Assembly: GCA_903840935.1 (NCBI GenBank)
Contig: CAIMHT010000010.1
Location: 1-49,786 of the forward strand
DNA length: 49,786 nt
Source: an uncultured Chlorobiaceae bacterium
GTDB taxonomy: Bacteria > Bacteroidota > Chlorobiia > Chlorobiales > Chlorobiaceae
Direction: 5' to 3'
Part shown: piece by piece, positions 9,670-17,663 of the stretch
Position numbering within the stretch: position 1 is the first letter of the stretch
How the letters are laid out: each line of letters opens with the position of its first letter
The notes under the pieces: model-generated
What the model was told of the DNA's origin: nothing
Databases searched by the model: none
The model's input: the letters and a program-made list of their open reading frames with translations, nothing else
Program-made: the position numbers and the translations under genes

Positions 9670-10089
9670 ATGTCGGAATCCTACCAGAATCTGCGTAAAG
9701 ATTTCAAGGAACTTGAATTTATTGATCGGCTTACGTTCCTTGCCGAGAGTGTGCTTTTGACGGGTCAGAGTGCCGTTGTCGGCAGTCTTAATCTTGCCGG
9801 TAGTCTTTTTGATACGGTGACCGGGACTGTGGGTGCTGTTGTTGATGCTTCGGGCATTGGCAATCTGCTTGGCAGCACCAGTGGTGTTGTTGGCGAGACT
9901 CTTGACCGCGTTGCCATTACCGTTAAAGATGCATCCAGAACGGCCAGTGAACTCTATGTCAGTGCTGTTGAAACCGTTGAAAATGCAACAGGAAATGCCG
10001 CTACGGCTGTTGGTGATGCAGGAGTCTCGGCTTCTGAAGTGGTCAAGAATTTTGCAGGCTCTTTCCAGAAAGGCCCGATCAAAAGGTAG
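9670..10089 (+). CDS. csmC: Chlorosome envelope protein C
   Basis: Protein of the lipid monolayer that encloses the bacteriochlorophyll aggregate of the chlorosome. The 139-residue product starts [17 protein letters not shown]; start ATG 9670 is supported by AGGGAGA 7 bp upstream, whereas the longer frame from 9640 has no such site. The central half is a Gly/Ala/Val/Thr-rich hydrophobic stretch (about 45-95) as in the CsmC/CsmD family, and the tail is basic (KGPIKR). It precedes csmA by 142 bp in the csmC-csmA order known from Chlorobium. CsmC and CsmD are related to each other, so the symbol rests mainly on the neighbourhood. Confidence 0.85.
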   Translation: MSESYQNLRKDFKELEFIDRLTFLAESVLLTGQSAVVGSLNLAGSLFDTVTGTVGAVVDASGIGNLLGSTSGVVGETLDRVAITVKDASRTASELYVSAVETVENATGNAATAVGDAGVSASEVVKNFAGSFQKGPIKR

Positions 10090-10231
10090 GAGTTTTGATC
10101 GTTTGGCAGGGTTTTGACTTGCCTGAATGGATTTTTTTCCTTGTTTTTATTTATTATTACCGTAAATTGGAACAAAGGGTACTGTTGCAAATTTTGATAA
10201 CTTTCCAATAATTAAATTCCAAGGGGGAATT

Positions 10232-10486
10232 ATGAGTGTAAGTGGTGGAGGCGTATTTACCGATATCCTTGCTGCAGCCGGTCGCGTTTTTGAAGTGATG
10301 GTTGAGGGGCATTGGGAGACTGTTGGTCTGTTGTTTGATTCTCTGGGCAAGGGCACAATGAGAATCAACCGCAACGCTTATGGTAACGTTGGTGGCGGTT
10401 CTGGTGCAAGCCTTCGCGGGTCATCACCTGAATTATCTGGCTATGCCGTTCCTTCGAAAGCTGTAGAGTCAAAGTTCGCAGAGTAA
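10232..10486 (+). CDS. csmA: Chlorosome baseplate protein A (precursor)
   Basis: CsmA forms the paracrystalline baseplate that binds bacteriochlorophyll a and passes excitation energy from the chlorosome to the FMO protein. The 84-residue product matches the family almost throughout: [14 protein letters not shown], the VEGHWETVG segment with the pigment-ligand histidine (H27 here), [13 protein letters not shown], and the [20 protein letters not shown] tail. In the known protein about 20 C-terminal residues are removed on maturation, and the same tail is present here. A strong Shine-Dalgarno (AAGGGGG) precedes ATG 10232. The gene ends at its own terminator, as expected for a very abundant product. 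Confidence 0.98.
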   Translation: MSVSGGGVFTDILAAAGRVFEVMVEGHWETVGLLFDSLGKGTMRINRNAYGNVGGGSGASLRGSSPELSGYAVPSKAVESKFAE

Positions 10487-10513
10487 GCATACGTCCGTTA
10501 TGCTCTTTGCTTA

Positions 10514-10556
10514 GGCGGTGAAAAGGTTAAAGCTTTCACTGCCTTTTTTGTTTTTG
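10514..10556 (+). terminator. Rho-independent terminator of csmA
   Basis: GGCGGTGAAA (10514-10523) pairs with TTTCACTGCC (10534-10543) through one G-T wobble, and is followed by TTTTTTGTTTTT. It stands 28 bp after the csmA stop and separates csmA from the next plus-strand gene. Confidence 0.9.
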
Positions 10557-10666
10557 TGAAGTCCTCCCTTCACTCCCGGCTTTATCGGGACATTTCTCTT
10601 TATTATAAAATTTTCATAGATTTCAGTTCAGCGTGCTAATCAGTATCAAGTGAACGGGTATGGGTA

Positions 10667-12067
10667 ATGGCTAATTTATCGTTGTATGTTTCGGCACAGA
10701 CCGATCAGAGTGATGTTACTGAGTTTTTTCAGAAAGGGCTCATGAATGCCGGCGAAAATCCGATTGCATTTTTTGAGGGCGTTTTTTATGAATCACACCA
10801 GGAGCGCGTTGGAAATATTGCCTTTCAGGATTACCTGATCTATAGCGACAAGGCTGTTTATTTCTGGGCAAGGGGATCGAACAAAGATTATCTCGACCGA
10901 TTTAATCTTGGCTCTGTCACGGTGAGCAGCCGGAATAAAGACCATGATTTTGCGACGCTTAATTTCAAGGTTCGTCGTGAGGAGAAGGATCCCGTTTATG
11001 TGATTTTTGATATGGTTGAACTGAGGGAAGCTGAGTTGATTACCCGGCTTCATACGGTTATGGAGTCGGTCATTGAGGAGCGCCTTGGTCTTAATTATCG
11101 AAGCGATCTCCCTGACGAAGTTTCTCACCGTATTCTGCAGGGCGCACGAAGTGTTTGTATGCCTCGAATCATCTCCCTTCGTTTTGGCGCTTCAGATTCC
11201 CCTCAGCGGGAGAGTTCTATAGGTTATGGTCAGGATTTGCTTGAGCAATACAAGGCATCCATCGGTTATCCTTCGGATGAAAGAGCGCCGCAGCAGGGTG
11301 GCGTTCCGCCAGGCGGAGCGCAAGGGGGTGGAGAGAGTGCAGAAGGTTTTTTCCCGGCTGATTTTATCAGGGGAATTGAGAGCATGCTTCCTACCGATCC
11401 CGCGTCAATTAAAAAAATTACGGGTTCACTGAAGGAAATTATTGGTGATACTCCATTCAAGATTCGTGAGCAGGTCAAGAGTGATCTGCAGCATGTTCCC
11501 GGTATGCTTACGGTACTCAATGAATTGCTCAACAGCATAGCAGATAATCCCCAGGCCGAGCGCTTTGTGCTCAATATTGTCAAGACGGCAGTCAAAAATG
11601 ACGGGGTATTTGGCTCTGTTGGAAAGCTTTTACGCCTCTCCTCAAGTTTTAGTGAGAATGCAAAGAAAAGGCCGCAACGCCCCTCGCCAAAAATGGATGA
11701 TGAAGGATCGGATGATGATGTGATGCAGGAGAAAGCGCACGATGCGGATGGCGGTAATGAGCCTCGTGTCAGAAAAAAGAGTATTCAAATCAAAAGCGAT
11801 GATGATGCGACACCCAATGCTGATTGTTTCAGCAGCGACTTTTTTCCGGGCGAGCCGAAAAACGAGGTTTCCAGGCCATCCGTGAAAGCAGAAGTGAGAG
11901 TGGATGAGCTGGCGGATGCTGCTCCGAAGCGCAAAACCATTACCGTAAAAACTCTTGAAGAGGATGTGCCGGCCATAGTGAAAAACATGATGAGTCTGGA
12001 TGACTCTCCTGATGAAGCAGAAGGTTCACCTGATGCCACTCACCTGAAGGGTCAGGAGTTGGGGTAG
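10667..12067 (+). CDS. Protein of unknown function between csmA and a Get3-like ATPase; possible PH-like N-terminal domain
   Basis: I do not recognise this 466-residue protein. Visible parts: an N-terminal beta-rich region (about 1-150) with alternating hydrophobic strands (FQDYLIYSDKAVYFWARG, then ATLNFKVRR and VYVIFDMVE) that ends in an amphipathic helix, a layout reminiscent of bacterial PH-like domains; a Gly/Gln/Pro-rich linker (about 205-222); a helical middle (about 225-325); and a highly charged, probably disordered C-terminal third containing SDDDV- and SIQIKSDDDA-like stretches. No signal peptide or membrane segment is evident, so it is probably cytoplasmic or peripheral. Its place after csmC-csmA and just before the second ATPase suggests a part in chlorosome assembly; that is inference from context only. 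Confidence 0.8.
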   Translation: MANLSLYVSAQTDQSDVTEFFQKGLMNAGENPIAFFEGVFYESHQERVGNIAFQDYLIYSDKAVYFWARGSNKDYLDRFNLGSVTVSSRNKDHDFATLNFKVRREEKDPVYVIFDMVELREAELITRLHTVMESVIEERLGLNYRSDLPDEVSHRILQGARSVCMPRIISLRFGASDSPQRESSIGYGQDLLEQYKASIGYPSDERAPQQGGVPPGGAQGGGESAEGFFPADFIRGIESMLPTDPASIKKITGSLKEIIGDTPFKIREQVKSDLQHVPGMLTVLNELLNSIADNPQAERFVLNIVKTAVKNDGVFGSVGKLLRLSSSFSENAKKRPQRPSPKMDDEGSDDDVMQEKAHDADGGNEPRVRKKSIQIKSDDDATPNADCFSSDFFPGEPKNEVSRPSVKAEVRVDELADAAPKRKTITVKTLEEDVPAIVKNMMSLDDSPDEAEGSPDATHLKGQELG

Positions 12068-12137
12068 AGAAGGAGCAACTCATCGATAAAAAGCGTTCAG
12101 TCAAGAATTAAGTCCACTCAATAGTTTTATTATCAAC

Positions 12138-13292
12138 ATGAGAATTATTCTTTACTTGGGTAAAGGAGGGGTAGGAAAGACTACCGTTTCAGCTTCATCA
12201 GCAACAGCAATTGCGCGAAGAGGACAACGGGTTTTGATTATGAGTACCGATGTGGCGCACAGTCTTGCCGATGCGTTGAGCACCGAACTCTCTTCCACGC
12301 CGGTGGAGGTCGAAAAGAATCTTTTTGCCATGGAGGTGAATGTTCTTGCGGAAATCAGGGAGAACTGGACTGAGCTCTATTCCTATTTTTCATCGATTTT
12401 AATGCACGATGGCGCCAATGAGGTTGTTGCTGAAGAGCTTGCCATCATGCCCGGTATGGAGGAGATGATCAGTCTGCGCTATATCTGGAAAGCTGCCAGG
12501 TCAGGTGATTATGATGTGGTGGTTGTTGACGCTGCACCGACAGGAGAGACCATGCGTTTGCTTGGAATGCCTGAATCGTACGGATGGTATGCCGATAAAA
12601 TTGGTGGCTGGCATTCTAAAGCCATTGGTTTTGCTGCTCCGCTTTTGAACAAGTTCATGCCGAAGAAAAATATCTTCAAGCTTATGCCGGAGGTGAATTC
12701 TCACATGAAAGAACTCCATGCCATGCTTCAGGATAAATCCATCACCACCTTCAGGGTTGTTCTTAATCCGGAAAACATGGTTATCAAGGAGGCTTTGCGC
12801 GTGCAGACCTACCTTAATCTTTTCGGCTACAAGCTCGATGCTGCCATTGTAAACAAGATTCTTCCTGCAAGCTCAACCGACAGCTACCTGCAGAGTCTTA
12901 TCGATATTCAGAGCAAATATCTCAGGGTCATTGAAAACTGCTTCTATCCGGTCCCTATTTTCAGGGTGAAACAGTCTACGGCAGAAATTATCAATATCGA
13001 GAGGCTCTATCAGTTGAGCCAGGAGATGTTTGGTGACGTTAATCCGGCAGATATCCTCTACACGGATGATAAAACCCAGATGCTTGAGAAAATCAACGGG
13101 AAATATGTTCTGAGTCTCTATCTGCCTAACGTTGAGGTGAAGAAGCTTAATGTCAATATCAAGGGCGATGAGCTGCTGGTTGATATCAATAACTTCCGCA
13201 AAAGTATTATTCTTCCCAATGTGCTTGTTGGCCGCAAGACTGAAGGGGCTGACTTTGCAGAAGGAAACCTTAATATTACCTTTGCCAACTGA
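12138..13292 (+). CDS. Second ArsA/Get3-like ATPase with C-terminal alpha-crystallin-like domain
   Basis: Paralogue of the ATPase at 8313, 384 residues. Seen: Walker [10 protein letters not shown] (8-16), switch [10 protein letters not shown], and a C-terminal beta-sandwich-like tail (about 310-384). The switch I stretch reads DVAHSLAD where the first copy has DPAHSLSD, so the proline after the catalytic aspartate is replaced by valine. It holds a single cysteine (ENCFYP), again excluding an arsenite or CxxC zinc site. The two ATPases could form a heterodimer, as ArsA-type domains work in pairs; this is inference. It follows the unknown protein by 70 bp and ends at a strong terminator. Confidence 0.88.
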   Translation: MRIILYLGKGGVGKTTVSASSATAIARRGQRVLIMSTDVAHSLADALSTELSSTPVEVEKNLFAMEVNVLAEIRENWTELYSYFSSILMHDGANEVVAEELAIMPGMEEMISLRYIWKAARSGDYDVVVVDAAPTGETMRLLGMPESYGWYADKIGGWHSKAIGFAAPLLNKFMPKKNIFKLMPEVNSHMKELHAMLQDKSITTFRVVLNPENMVIKEALRVQTYLNLFGYKLDAAIVNKILPASSTDSYLQSLIDIQSKYLRVIENCFYPVPIFRVKQSTAEIINIERLYQLSQEMFGDVNPADILYTDDKTQMLEKINGKYVLSLYLPNVEVKKLNVNIKGDELLVDINNFRKSIILPNVLVGRKTEGADFAEGNLNITFAN

Positions 13293-13330
13293 AGGTTTCC
13301 TGGTGGCATTTGCCATAAGATTTTTGATTT

Positions 13331-13876
13331 TTACAGGACGGAGCCTTTTCGTGAGGTGCTCCGTCTTTTTTTTATCCTGATTTTCTCTTTTGTTTTTATC
13401 AGTACTGAGCGGTCATTGCAGCATTCCAGAAGTTGCCGCATGGTTTGCTGCATTGCGGGGTGCAGAGGGTTGGCAATGTCGAGCAGCGGAATAAGGACAA
13501 ATTTCCGGCAATGCAGTTCCTGGTGAGGAATTGAGAGTGTTTCGGTCTGGATAATGGCGTCGTCATAGAGCAGGATATCGAGATCAATCACCCTCGGGCT
13601 CCAGCGGGGATAGGCGTCAGGTCTTCCCAGCTCCTGTTCAATGGTTTTGCACTGCCGGCGCAACTCCTCCGGTGGAAGCGAAGTTTCAAGCTGAAGAACG
13701 CCGTTATAGAAGCGGTTCTGTTCACTTTCGCCAACAGGTTCAGTCATATAGATAGACGATACCGCCGATATCGTTGTTTCATCAAGCATCGACAGCCTGT
13801 CGACCGCCTCCTGCAGGTGGTGGAGCCGATCTCCGATATTGGACCCGATCCCGATAAAGACGTTGTGTTTCGGCAT
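13331..13876 (-). CDS. folK: 2-amino-4-hydroxy-6-hydroxymethyldihydropteridine pyrophosphokinase
   Basis: Transfers pyrophosphate from ATP to 6-hydroxymethyl-dihydropterin in folate synthesis. From ATG 13876 the 181-residue product reads MPKHNVFIGIGSNIGDR, the standard HPPK start, followed by YMTEPVG, FYNGV, the RWSPRVIDLDILLYDD catalytic loop (the two metal-binding aspartates are in DLDIL) and IPHQELHCRKFVLIPLLDI. The open frame continues upstream but overlaps folB, so 13876 is preferred. The final 20 or so residues are very basic (KIRIKKRRSTSRKG) and overlap the terminator of the convergent gene; they may be an unstructured tail. It follows folB by 4 bp. Confidence 0.94.
   Translation of the reverse strand: MPKHNVFIGIGSNIGDRLHHLQEAVDRLSMLDETTISAVSSIYMTEPVGESEQNRFYNGVLQLETSLPPEELRRQCKTIEQELGRPDAYPRWSPRVIDLDILLYDDAIIQTETLSIPHQELHCRKFVLIPLLDIANPLHPAMQQTMRQLLECCNDRSVLIKTKEKIRIKKRRSTSRKGSVL
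13337..13373 (+). terminator. Terminator of the second Get3-like ATPase gene, overlapping the 3' end of folK
   Basis: GACGGAGC (13337-13344) pairs with GCTCCGTC (13358-13365), followed by eight T. It lies within the last codons of the convergent folK gene, so these bases serve both as a plus-strand terminator and as folK coding sequence. Confidence 0.88.
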
Positions 13877-13880
13877 GATT

Positions 13881-14258
13881 TCAGTGGCGGGTGGCCGTGT
13901 AATCGGCTTCGGCATAATCGCAGATGCCGTTGACGGGCGGATTGCGTTTGCGTACCCTGATGGCCACTTGCTCAAGAATCGCAAAGTCATGGAGGAGTTC
14001 GCGGGCGATCGCACAGGCTACGGCCTCGATGAGAAAGTATTTGCGGAGAGTCAGTGCCTCCTCTATCTTTTTGTACACCGCACCGTAATCAACCGTTTTT
14101 GTGATATCATCGTTTTGCGCGGCATCGGTGAAGTCAAAAAAGAGCTCGGCATCGACTTCATATTTCCCGCCAACAGTATGCTCTTCCTTGAGTACTCCGT
14201 GGTGGGCATAAAAAACCATGTTTACCAGCCGGACACATGAGTTGGCGCAGTGTATCAT
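13881..14258 (-). CDS. folB: Dihydroneopterin aldolase
   Basis: Cleaves 7,8-dihydroneopterin to 6-hydroxymethyl-dihydropterin and glycolaldehyde, the step before FolK. The 125-residue product from ATG 14258 has the FolB features [32 protein letters not shown], and [16 protein letters not shown], and then the C-terminal VRVRK-type strand [16 protein letters not shown] lies 5 bp upstream of ATG 14258; a GTG at 14300 would add 14 residues with no homology to the family. It forms a two-gene folate unit with folK. Confidence 0.92.
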   Translation of the reverse strand: MIHCANSCVRLVNMVFYAHHGVLKEEHTVGGKYEVDAELFFDFTDAAQNDDITKTVDYGAVYKKIEEALTLRKYFLIEAVACAIARELLHDFAILEQVAIRVRKRNPPVNGICDYAEADYTATRH

Positions 14259-14324
14259 AGAAACCTTTGGGTGAATGAAATCGTCGTGTATCGGCTTCAC
14301 AGGGAAGCGTGCCGTGACACGGGC

Positions 14325-14663
14325 TCAGGGTTTGACTCTTTTCTTTTCGTATTTGTTTCCGACAACTTTGCATTCGGGCAAACAAAACCACAAGAGCATG
14401 TCGGAGCTGCCGTCATTGAGTACTTTGAAACTTCCGCAATCAAAAACAACTTCAACAATCAAATCTTCCCACTCCAGAAGATCACCTTCATAAATCTCAT
14501 GACCCTTATTGTCATTGAGTCCGGTAAACTGCAACCATTCGGAGCGCTGCCTGAACTTCAGAAAATCGACATCGCGATTATTTACAGTAGAGAACTTCCA
14601 GATATCCTCAAGTGAGGCAACGTCCTGAAATAACGCTTTAAATTTTATTCTGCTGGTATCCAT
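14325..14663 (-). CDS. YopX-like (phage-derived) protein
   Basis: Small protein of the YopX family, common in phages and mobile elements; function unknown. The 112-residue product from ATG 14663 starts MDTSRIKFKALF, matching the usual IKFRAW-type start, has the family hallmark LQFTGLNDNKGHEIYEGDLLEW (written here in part), and ends with the VVGNKYEK motif. ATG 14678 is an alternative start. It stands alone between folB and nadC with no other phage gene around, so it is a stray insertion. A hairpin with a T-run sits immediately upstream on its own strand, which would stop transcription arriving from further upstream. Confidence 0.75.
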   Translation of the reverse strand: MDTSRIKFKALFQDVASLEDIWKFSTVNNRDVDFLKFRQRSEWLQFTGLNDNKGHEIYEGDLLEWEDLIVEVVFDCGSFKVLNDGSSDMLLWFCLPECKVVGNKYEKKRVKP

Positions 14664-14678
14664 GTGTGTTTCTGACAT

Positions 14679-14700
14679 AAAAAAAGACCCGAAACCGGGC
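14679..14700 (-). terminator. Terminator-like hairpin directly upstream of the YopX-like gene
   Basis: On the minus strand GCCCGGTTTCGGGTC folds into a 4-5 bp stem with a tetraloop and is followed by seven T. The T-run abuts the possible ATG at 14678. The stem is short, so this is a weak call. Confidence 0.4.
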
Positions 14701-14955
14701 AGTGCTTCGAGATCATTGCATAAGCCAATACCTGCCCATATCGCTTTCTCACAATATAACAATTCTCTATCTCGTTCTACAAAAAGCCATTTTATACAAT
14801 TCTCGATATGCTTGCTCTTCTATAGTCAACATTCCTCTTCGGTTGAGGGTTGGAGTCGGGTAACGGGCAGATTTTTTTGTGCGACGCTATTGACGAATTC
14901 ACTACCTTGGTGCGGTGACGCTATTTTTTTCAATGTAATAGAGGGAACGGCCATC

Positions 14956-15837
14956 ATGAAGAGCAAGGATTGTGACGATTTTTATGAAGGGTGTCGTGCG
15001 AGGGCAATTATGCTCGCTCTTGAGGAGGATCGTTATACGGGTGATATTACCACCCTTGCCACCATTGATTCCCGACAGGGGGGCAGTGCCGTTATCAGGG
15101 CCAAAGAGGATGGCATTCTCGCAGGAGCTGAAGTTGCTGAGCAGGTTTTTGCTGCCTGCGATCCCAAACTCTCCGTTGTGCAGCATCGCCGTGACGGCGA
15201 AAGGGTTTGCTGCGGCGAGATCATTATTGAGGTGACGGGAAATCTTGCACAGCTTCTTGTTGCTGAACGTACCACACTCAATTTTTTGCAGCGCATGTCG
15301 GGGATTGCAACAAGAACGAGGGGCTATGTTGACAAGGTGAGCCATACGGGCACAAAAATTCTCGATACCCGAAAAACCGCTCCGGGTCTTCGTTATTTCG
15401 ACAAGGAGGCGGTCAGGATTGGCGGAGGGACAAACCACCGTTTCGGCCTTTTCGACATGATTCTCATCAAGGATAACCATATAGATGCCTCCGGAAGCAT
15501 TGCAAAGGCCATTCATCGGGCACAGAGGTATTGCAAAGAGCAAAAACTTGAGGTGAAGATCGAAACCGAGGTACGCTCCATGAACGAGTTGCGGGAGGCT
15601 CTTGTCTGCCACCCGGATATTATTCTTCTCGACAACTTTACGCAGGAACTGCTTGCGGAGGCGGTCCATTATGTCAGGAGTCATGGCAGCAGCACTCCTC
15701 TTCTTGAAGTGTCGGGCAATATCGGTATGCACAATGTGGTTGATGTTGCTGAAACCGGCGTTGACTTTATCTCGATCGGAGAGCTGACGCACAGTGTCAA
15801 GGCTCTTGATCTTTCAATGACCATAGCACTTGTCTGA
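14956..15837 (+). CDS. nadC: Nicotinate-nucleotide pyrophosphorylase (quinolinate phosphoribosyltransferase)
   Basis: Converts quinolinate and PRPP to nicotinate mononucleotide, CO2 and PPi in de novo NAD synthesis. The 293-residue product begins MKSKDCDDFYEG; start ATG 14956 is supported by GAGGGA 9 bp upstream, and the longer frame back to 14662 is only an open extension. Family motifs are present: EDRYTGDITT, NFLQRMSGIAT, the TRKTAPGLRYFDKEAVRIGGG block with substrate-binding Arg and Lys, LFDMILIKDNH, and the C-terminal SGNIG and ISIGELTHS. It is followed 17 bp later by acpS. Confidence 0.96.
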   Translation: MKSKDCDDFYEGCRARAIMLALEEDRYTGDITTLATIDSRQGGSAVIRAKEDGILAGAEVAEQVFAACDPKLSVVQHRRDGERVCCGEIIIEVTGNLAQLLVAERTTLNFLQRMSGIATRTRGYVDKVSHTGTKILDTRKTAPGLRYFDKEAVRIGGGTNHRFGLFDMILIKDNHIDASGSIAKAIHRAQRYCKEQKLEVKIETEVRSMNELREALVCHPDIILLDNFTQELLAEAVHYVRSHGSSTPLLEVSGNIGMHNVVDVAETGVDFISIGELTHSVKALDLSMTIALV

Positions 15838-15854
15838 AGGGGAGAGGAAAAGAG

Positions 15855-16217
15855 ATGGAGATTGGAGTGGATATTGTCGATCTTGATCGAATTGAAAGGC
15901 TCTACAGCCGCTATGGGGTGAAGTTTCTTCAGCGCTTTCTGACAGAAGAGGAGATAGTAATTTGCCTGCACAAACCACAGGTGATAGCCAGTATCGCTGG
16001 CAGGTTTGCAGCCAAAGAGGCGGTTGTCAAGGCACTCGGCACAGGCTTTGCCGGTGGCGTGCACTGGAAAAGCTTTGAAATACTTAATGATGAGAGGGGT
16101 CGTCCTTTTGTGCAGCCCCACTGTGCAGTTTGTTTCCCTGCGGGCTGCTCCATGAAACTCTCCATTGCCCATGATCGCCATTCAGCAATTGCGACCGTGC
16201 TGCTTGACGGGCTATAA
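15855..16217 (+). CDS. acpS: Holo-[acyl-carrier-protein] synthase
   Basis: Transfers 4'-phosphopantetheine from CoA to the serine of acyl carrier protein. The 120-residue product shows the family start GVDIVDLDRIE (magnesium-binding Asp), FLTEEE, and the second catalytic block GRFAAKEAVVKALGTG, with SIAHDRHSAIATV near the end. Length is normal. It is probably co-transcribed with nadC, and ends at a bidirectional terminator shared with tig. Confidence 0.96.
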   Translation: MEIGVDIVDLDRIERLYSRYGVKFLQRFLTEEEIVICLHKPQVIASIAGRFAAKEAVVKALGTGFAGGVHWKSFEILNDERGRPFVQPHCAVCFPAGCSMKLSIAHDRHSAIATVLLDGL

Positions 16218-16236
16218 CGGAACAAAATGGGCACAA

Positions 16237-16276
16237 AAAAAGCAGGAGCTTCATTTACGATACTCCTGCTTTTTTG
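16237..16276. terminator. Bidirectional terminator between acpS and tig
   Basis: AGCAGGAG (16241-16248) pairs with CTCCTGCT (16263-16270), flanked by an A-run on the left and a T-run on the right, so it works for both converging genes. Confidence 0.92.
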
Positions 16277-16292
16277 CTTTCTGTATAAAAAA

Positions 16293-17573
16293 TCAGCCCT
16301 CGTGAGCCGGAAGCGGTTTTTCTTCCTCGGTGATGGTTACCTTCGATTTGATGACATCGTAGATCTTCTCTTTGAGAATGGTATCGGTGATGTAATCGCG
16401 AAACTCTGCTGACAGGTAGGTTTTCAGAATCTCTTCGGCATTCATGGATTCGCTTTTTTCGGCCTCTTTATCGGCGTATGCCTTGATGTCCTCATCTGAG
16501 ACAGAAAGTTCTGCTTCTTCAGCTATTTTCTGGCTGATCAGCAGCCATTGTGCATGTTTTTCGGCATTCGGCTTCATGGCAAGGCGGAACTGCTCTTCGT
16601 CGAACCCGCGTGGAAAGTTGCCACCCATCTGGCGTTTGGCATTTTCAACAAGCATTTTCGAGAAGGAGGCTATCATGGAGTTCGGCGCAGGAACCGGATT
16701 TTCCTCGATAAATTTCTCGGAGATGGATTCAAGCAACTCCTCATCAGACTTCAGAAGAAAATGCTGTTCAATCTGGATACGTACGTCAGAAGTGAAGTCG
16801 GTCACCGATTCAAACCGATCTCCCGAAATCTCTTTGACCAGCTCGTCGGTCAGTTCAGGCAGTTCAAGCCGTTTGATTTCGCTGATTACAACGCGGAAAC
16901 GGGAAGCGGGTTGGGAGCCTTTCTCCTCGTTTTCAACCTCAACGCTCTCTCCGGCTGTTTTCCCTGTAAGCGCTAAGCGGAAGGGATTCTCCTCCGGAAG
17001 GTACTCAAGGGTGAAGTGGTGGTTTTCGGTTTTCTGATCTTCTTCCGGTTCGCCCGCTTCATCAAGTTTGTACACATCGCCGATAACGGTATCGGTTGAG
17101 AGTGCGGCCTCGTCAATGCTGACAAGGGTGCCGTGCCCTTTGAGAATAAGCTTTATTTCACGATCGACATCCTCATCGGTAACGATATAGCGGTTCTGAG
17201 TGAAGTTGTATGTACTGTAATCCTTTACGTCGAATTCGGGATGAACTTCGTATGAGAGCTGGATTTTCAGCTCATCGGGTGCAAAGGTGAAATCGATAAT
17301 CTGTGCGCGGCTTGCCGGTTTGATGTTTTCGGCATCGGCGATTTCACCGAAATATTTGGATGCCATTTTTTCGGCGACGGTTGCCTCAATGGAGGGGCCT
17401 GCCAGTTTTTTAATCAAGCCTGCAGGGGCATGTCCTTTTCGGAATCCCTTGATCTGGATGTTTCTTTTGGCCTCATCGAGTTCCTGGTTATATTCTTCAC
17501 CGAATTCTTCAGCGGAAAGAATGATTTCCAGCTCTTGTTCGGTTTCGCTGACGTTCTTGATATTCTTTTGCAA
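16293..17573 (-). CDS. tig: Trigger factor, ribosome-associated chaperone and peptidyl-prolyl isomerase
   Basis: Binds the ribosomal exit tunnel and shields nascent chains. The 426-residue product has the ribosome-binding signature [12 protein letters not shown] (about 43-54) in the N-terminal domain, a degenerate FKBP-type middle (about 150-245), and a long helical C-terminal domain with the usual acidic end. The FKBP region ([15 protein letters not shown]...) looks weakly conserved, as is common in this phylum, so isomerase activity is uncertain. Single gene, terminating at the shared hairpin with acpS. Confidence 0.94.
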   Translation of the reverse strand: MQKNIKNVSETEQELEIILSAEEFGEEYNQELDEAKRNIQIKGFRKGHAPAGLIKKLAGPSIEATVAEKMASKYFGEIADAENIKPASRAQIIDFTFAPDELKIQLSYEVHPEFDVKDYSTYNFTQNRYIVTDEDVDREIKLILKGHGTLVSIDEAALSTDTVIGDVYKLDEAGEPEEDQKTENHHFTLEYLPEENPFRLALTGKTAGESVEVENEEKGSQPASRFRVVISEIKRLELPELTDELVKEISGDRFESVTDFTSDVRIQIEQHFLLKSDEELLESISEKFIEENPVPAPNSMIASFSKMLVENAKRQMGGNFPRGFDEEQFRLAMKPNAEKHAQWLLISQKIAEEAELSVSDEDIKAYADKEAEKSESMNAEEILKTYLSAEFRDYITDTILKEKIYDVIKSKVTITEEEKPLPAHEG

Positions 17574-17663
17574 GGCTCTCTTTGGTTAATTGGTAATGGT
17601 GAAAAATTAAAAGTCCGAAAGATACGAATTAATCTTCTGTTTTAAAACAGCGCTTCGGCCCCT

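Noticed and set aside
8313..13292. Arsenic resistance operon
   Set aside because: The ATPases resemble ArsA, but no arsB, arsC, arsD or arsR is present, the metal-binding cysteines are missing, and the genes between them encode chlorosome proteins.
14662..14955. N-terminal extension of nadC
   Set aside because: The frame is open, but the extension overlaps the start of the YopX-like gene and lacks homology; ATG 14956 has a good ribosome binding site and the family start.
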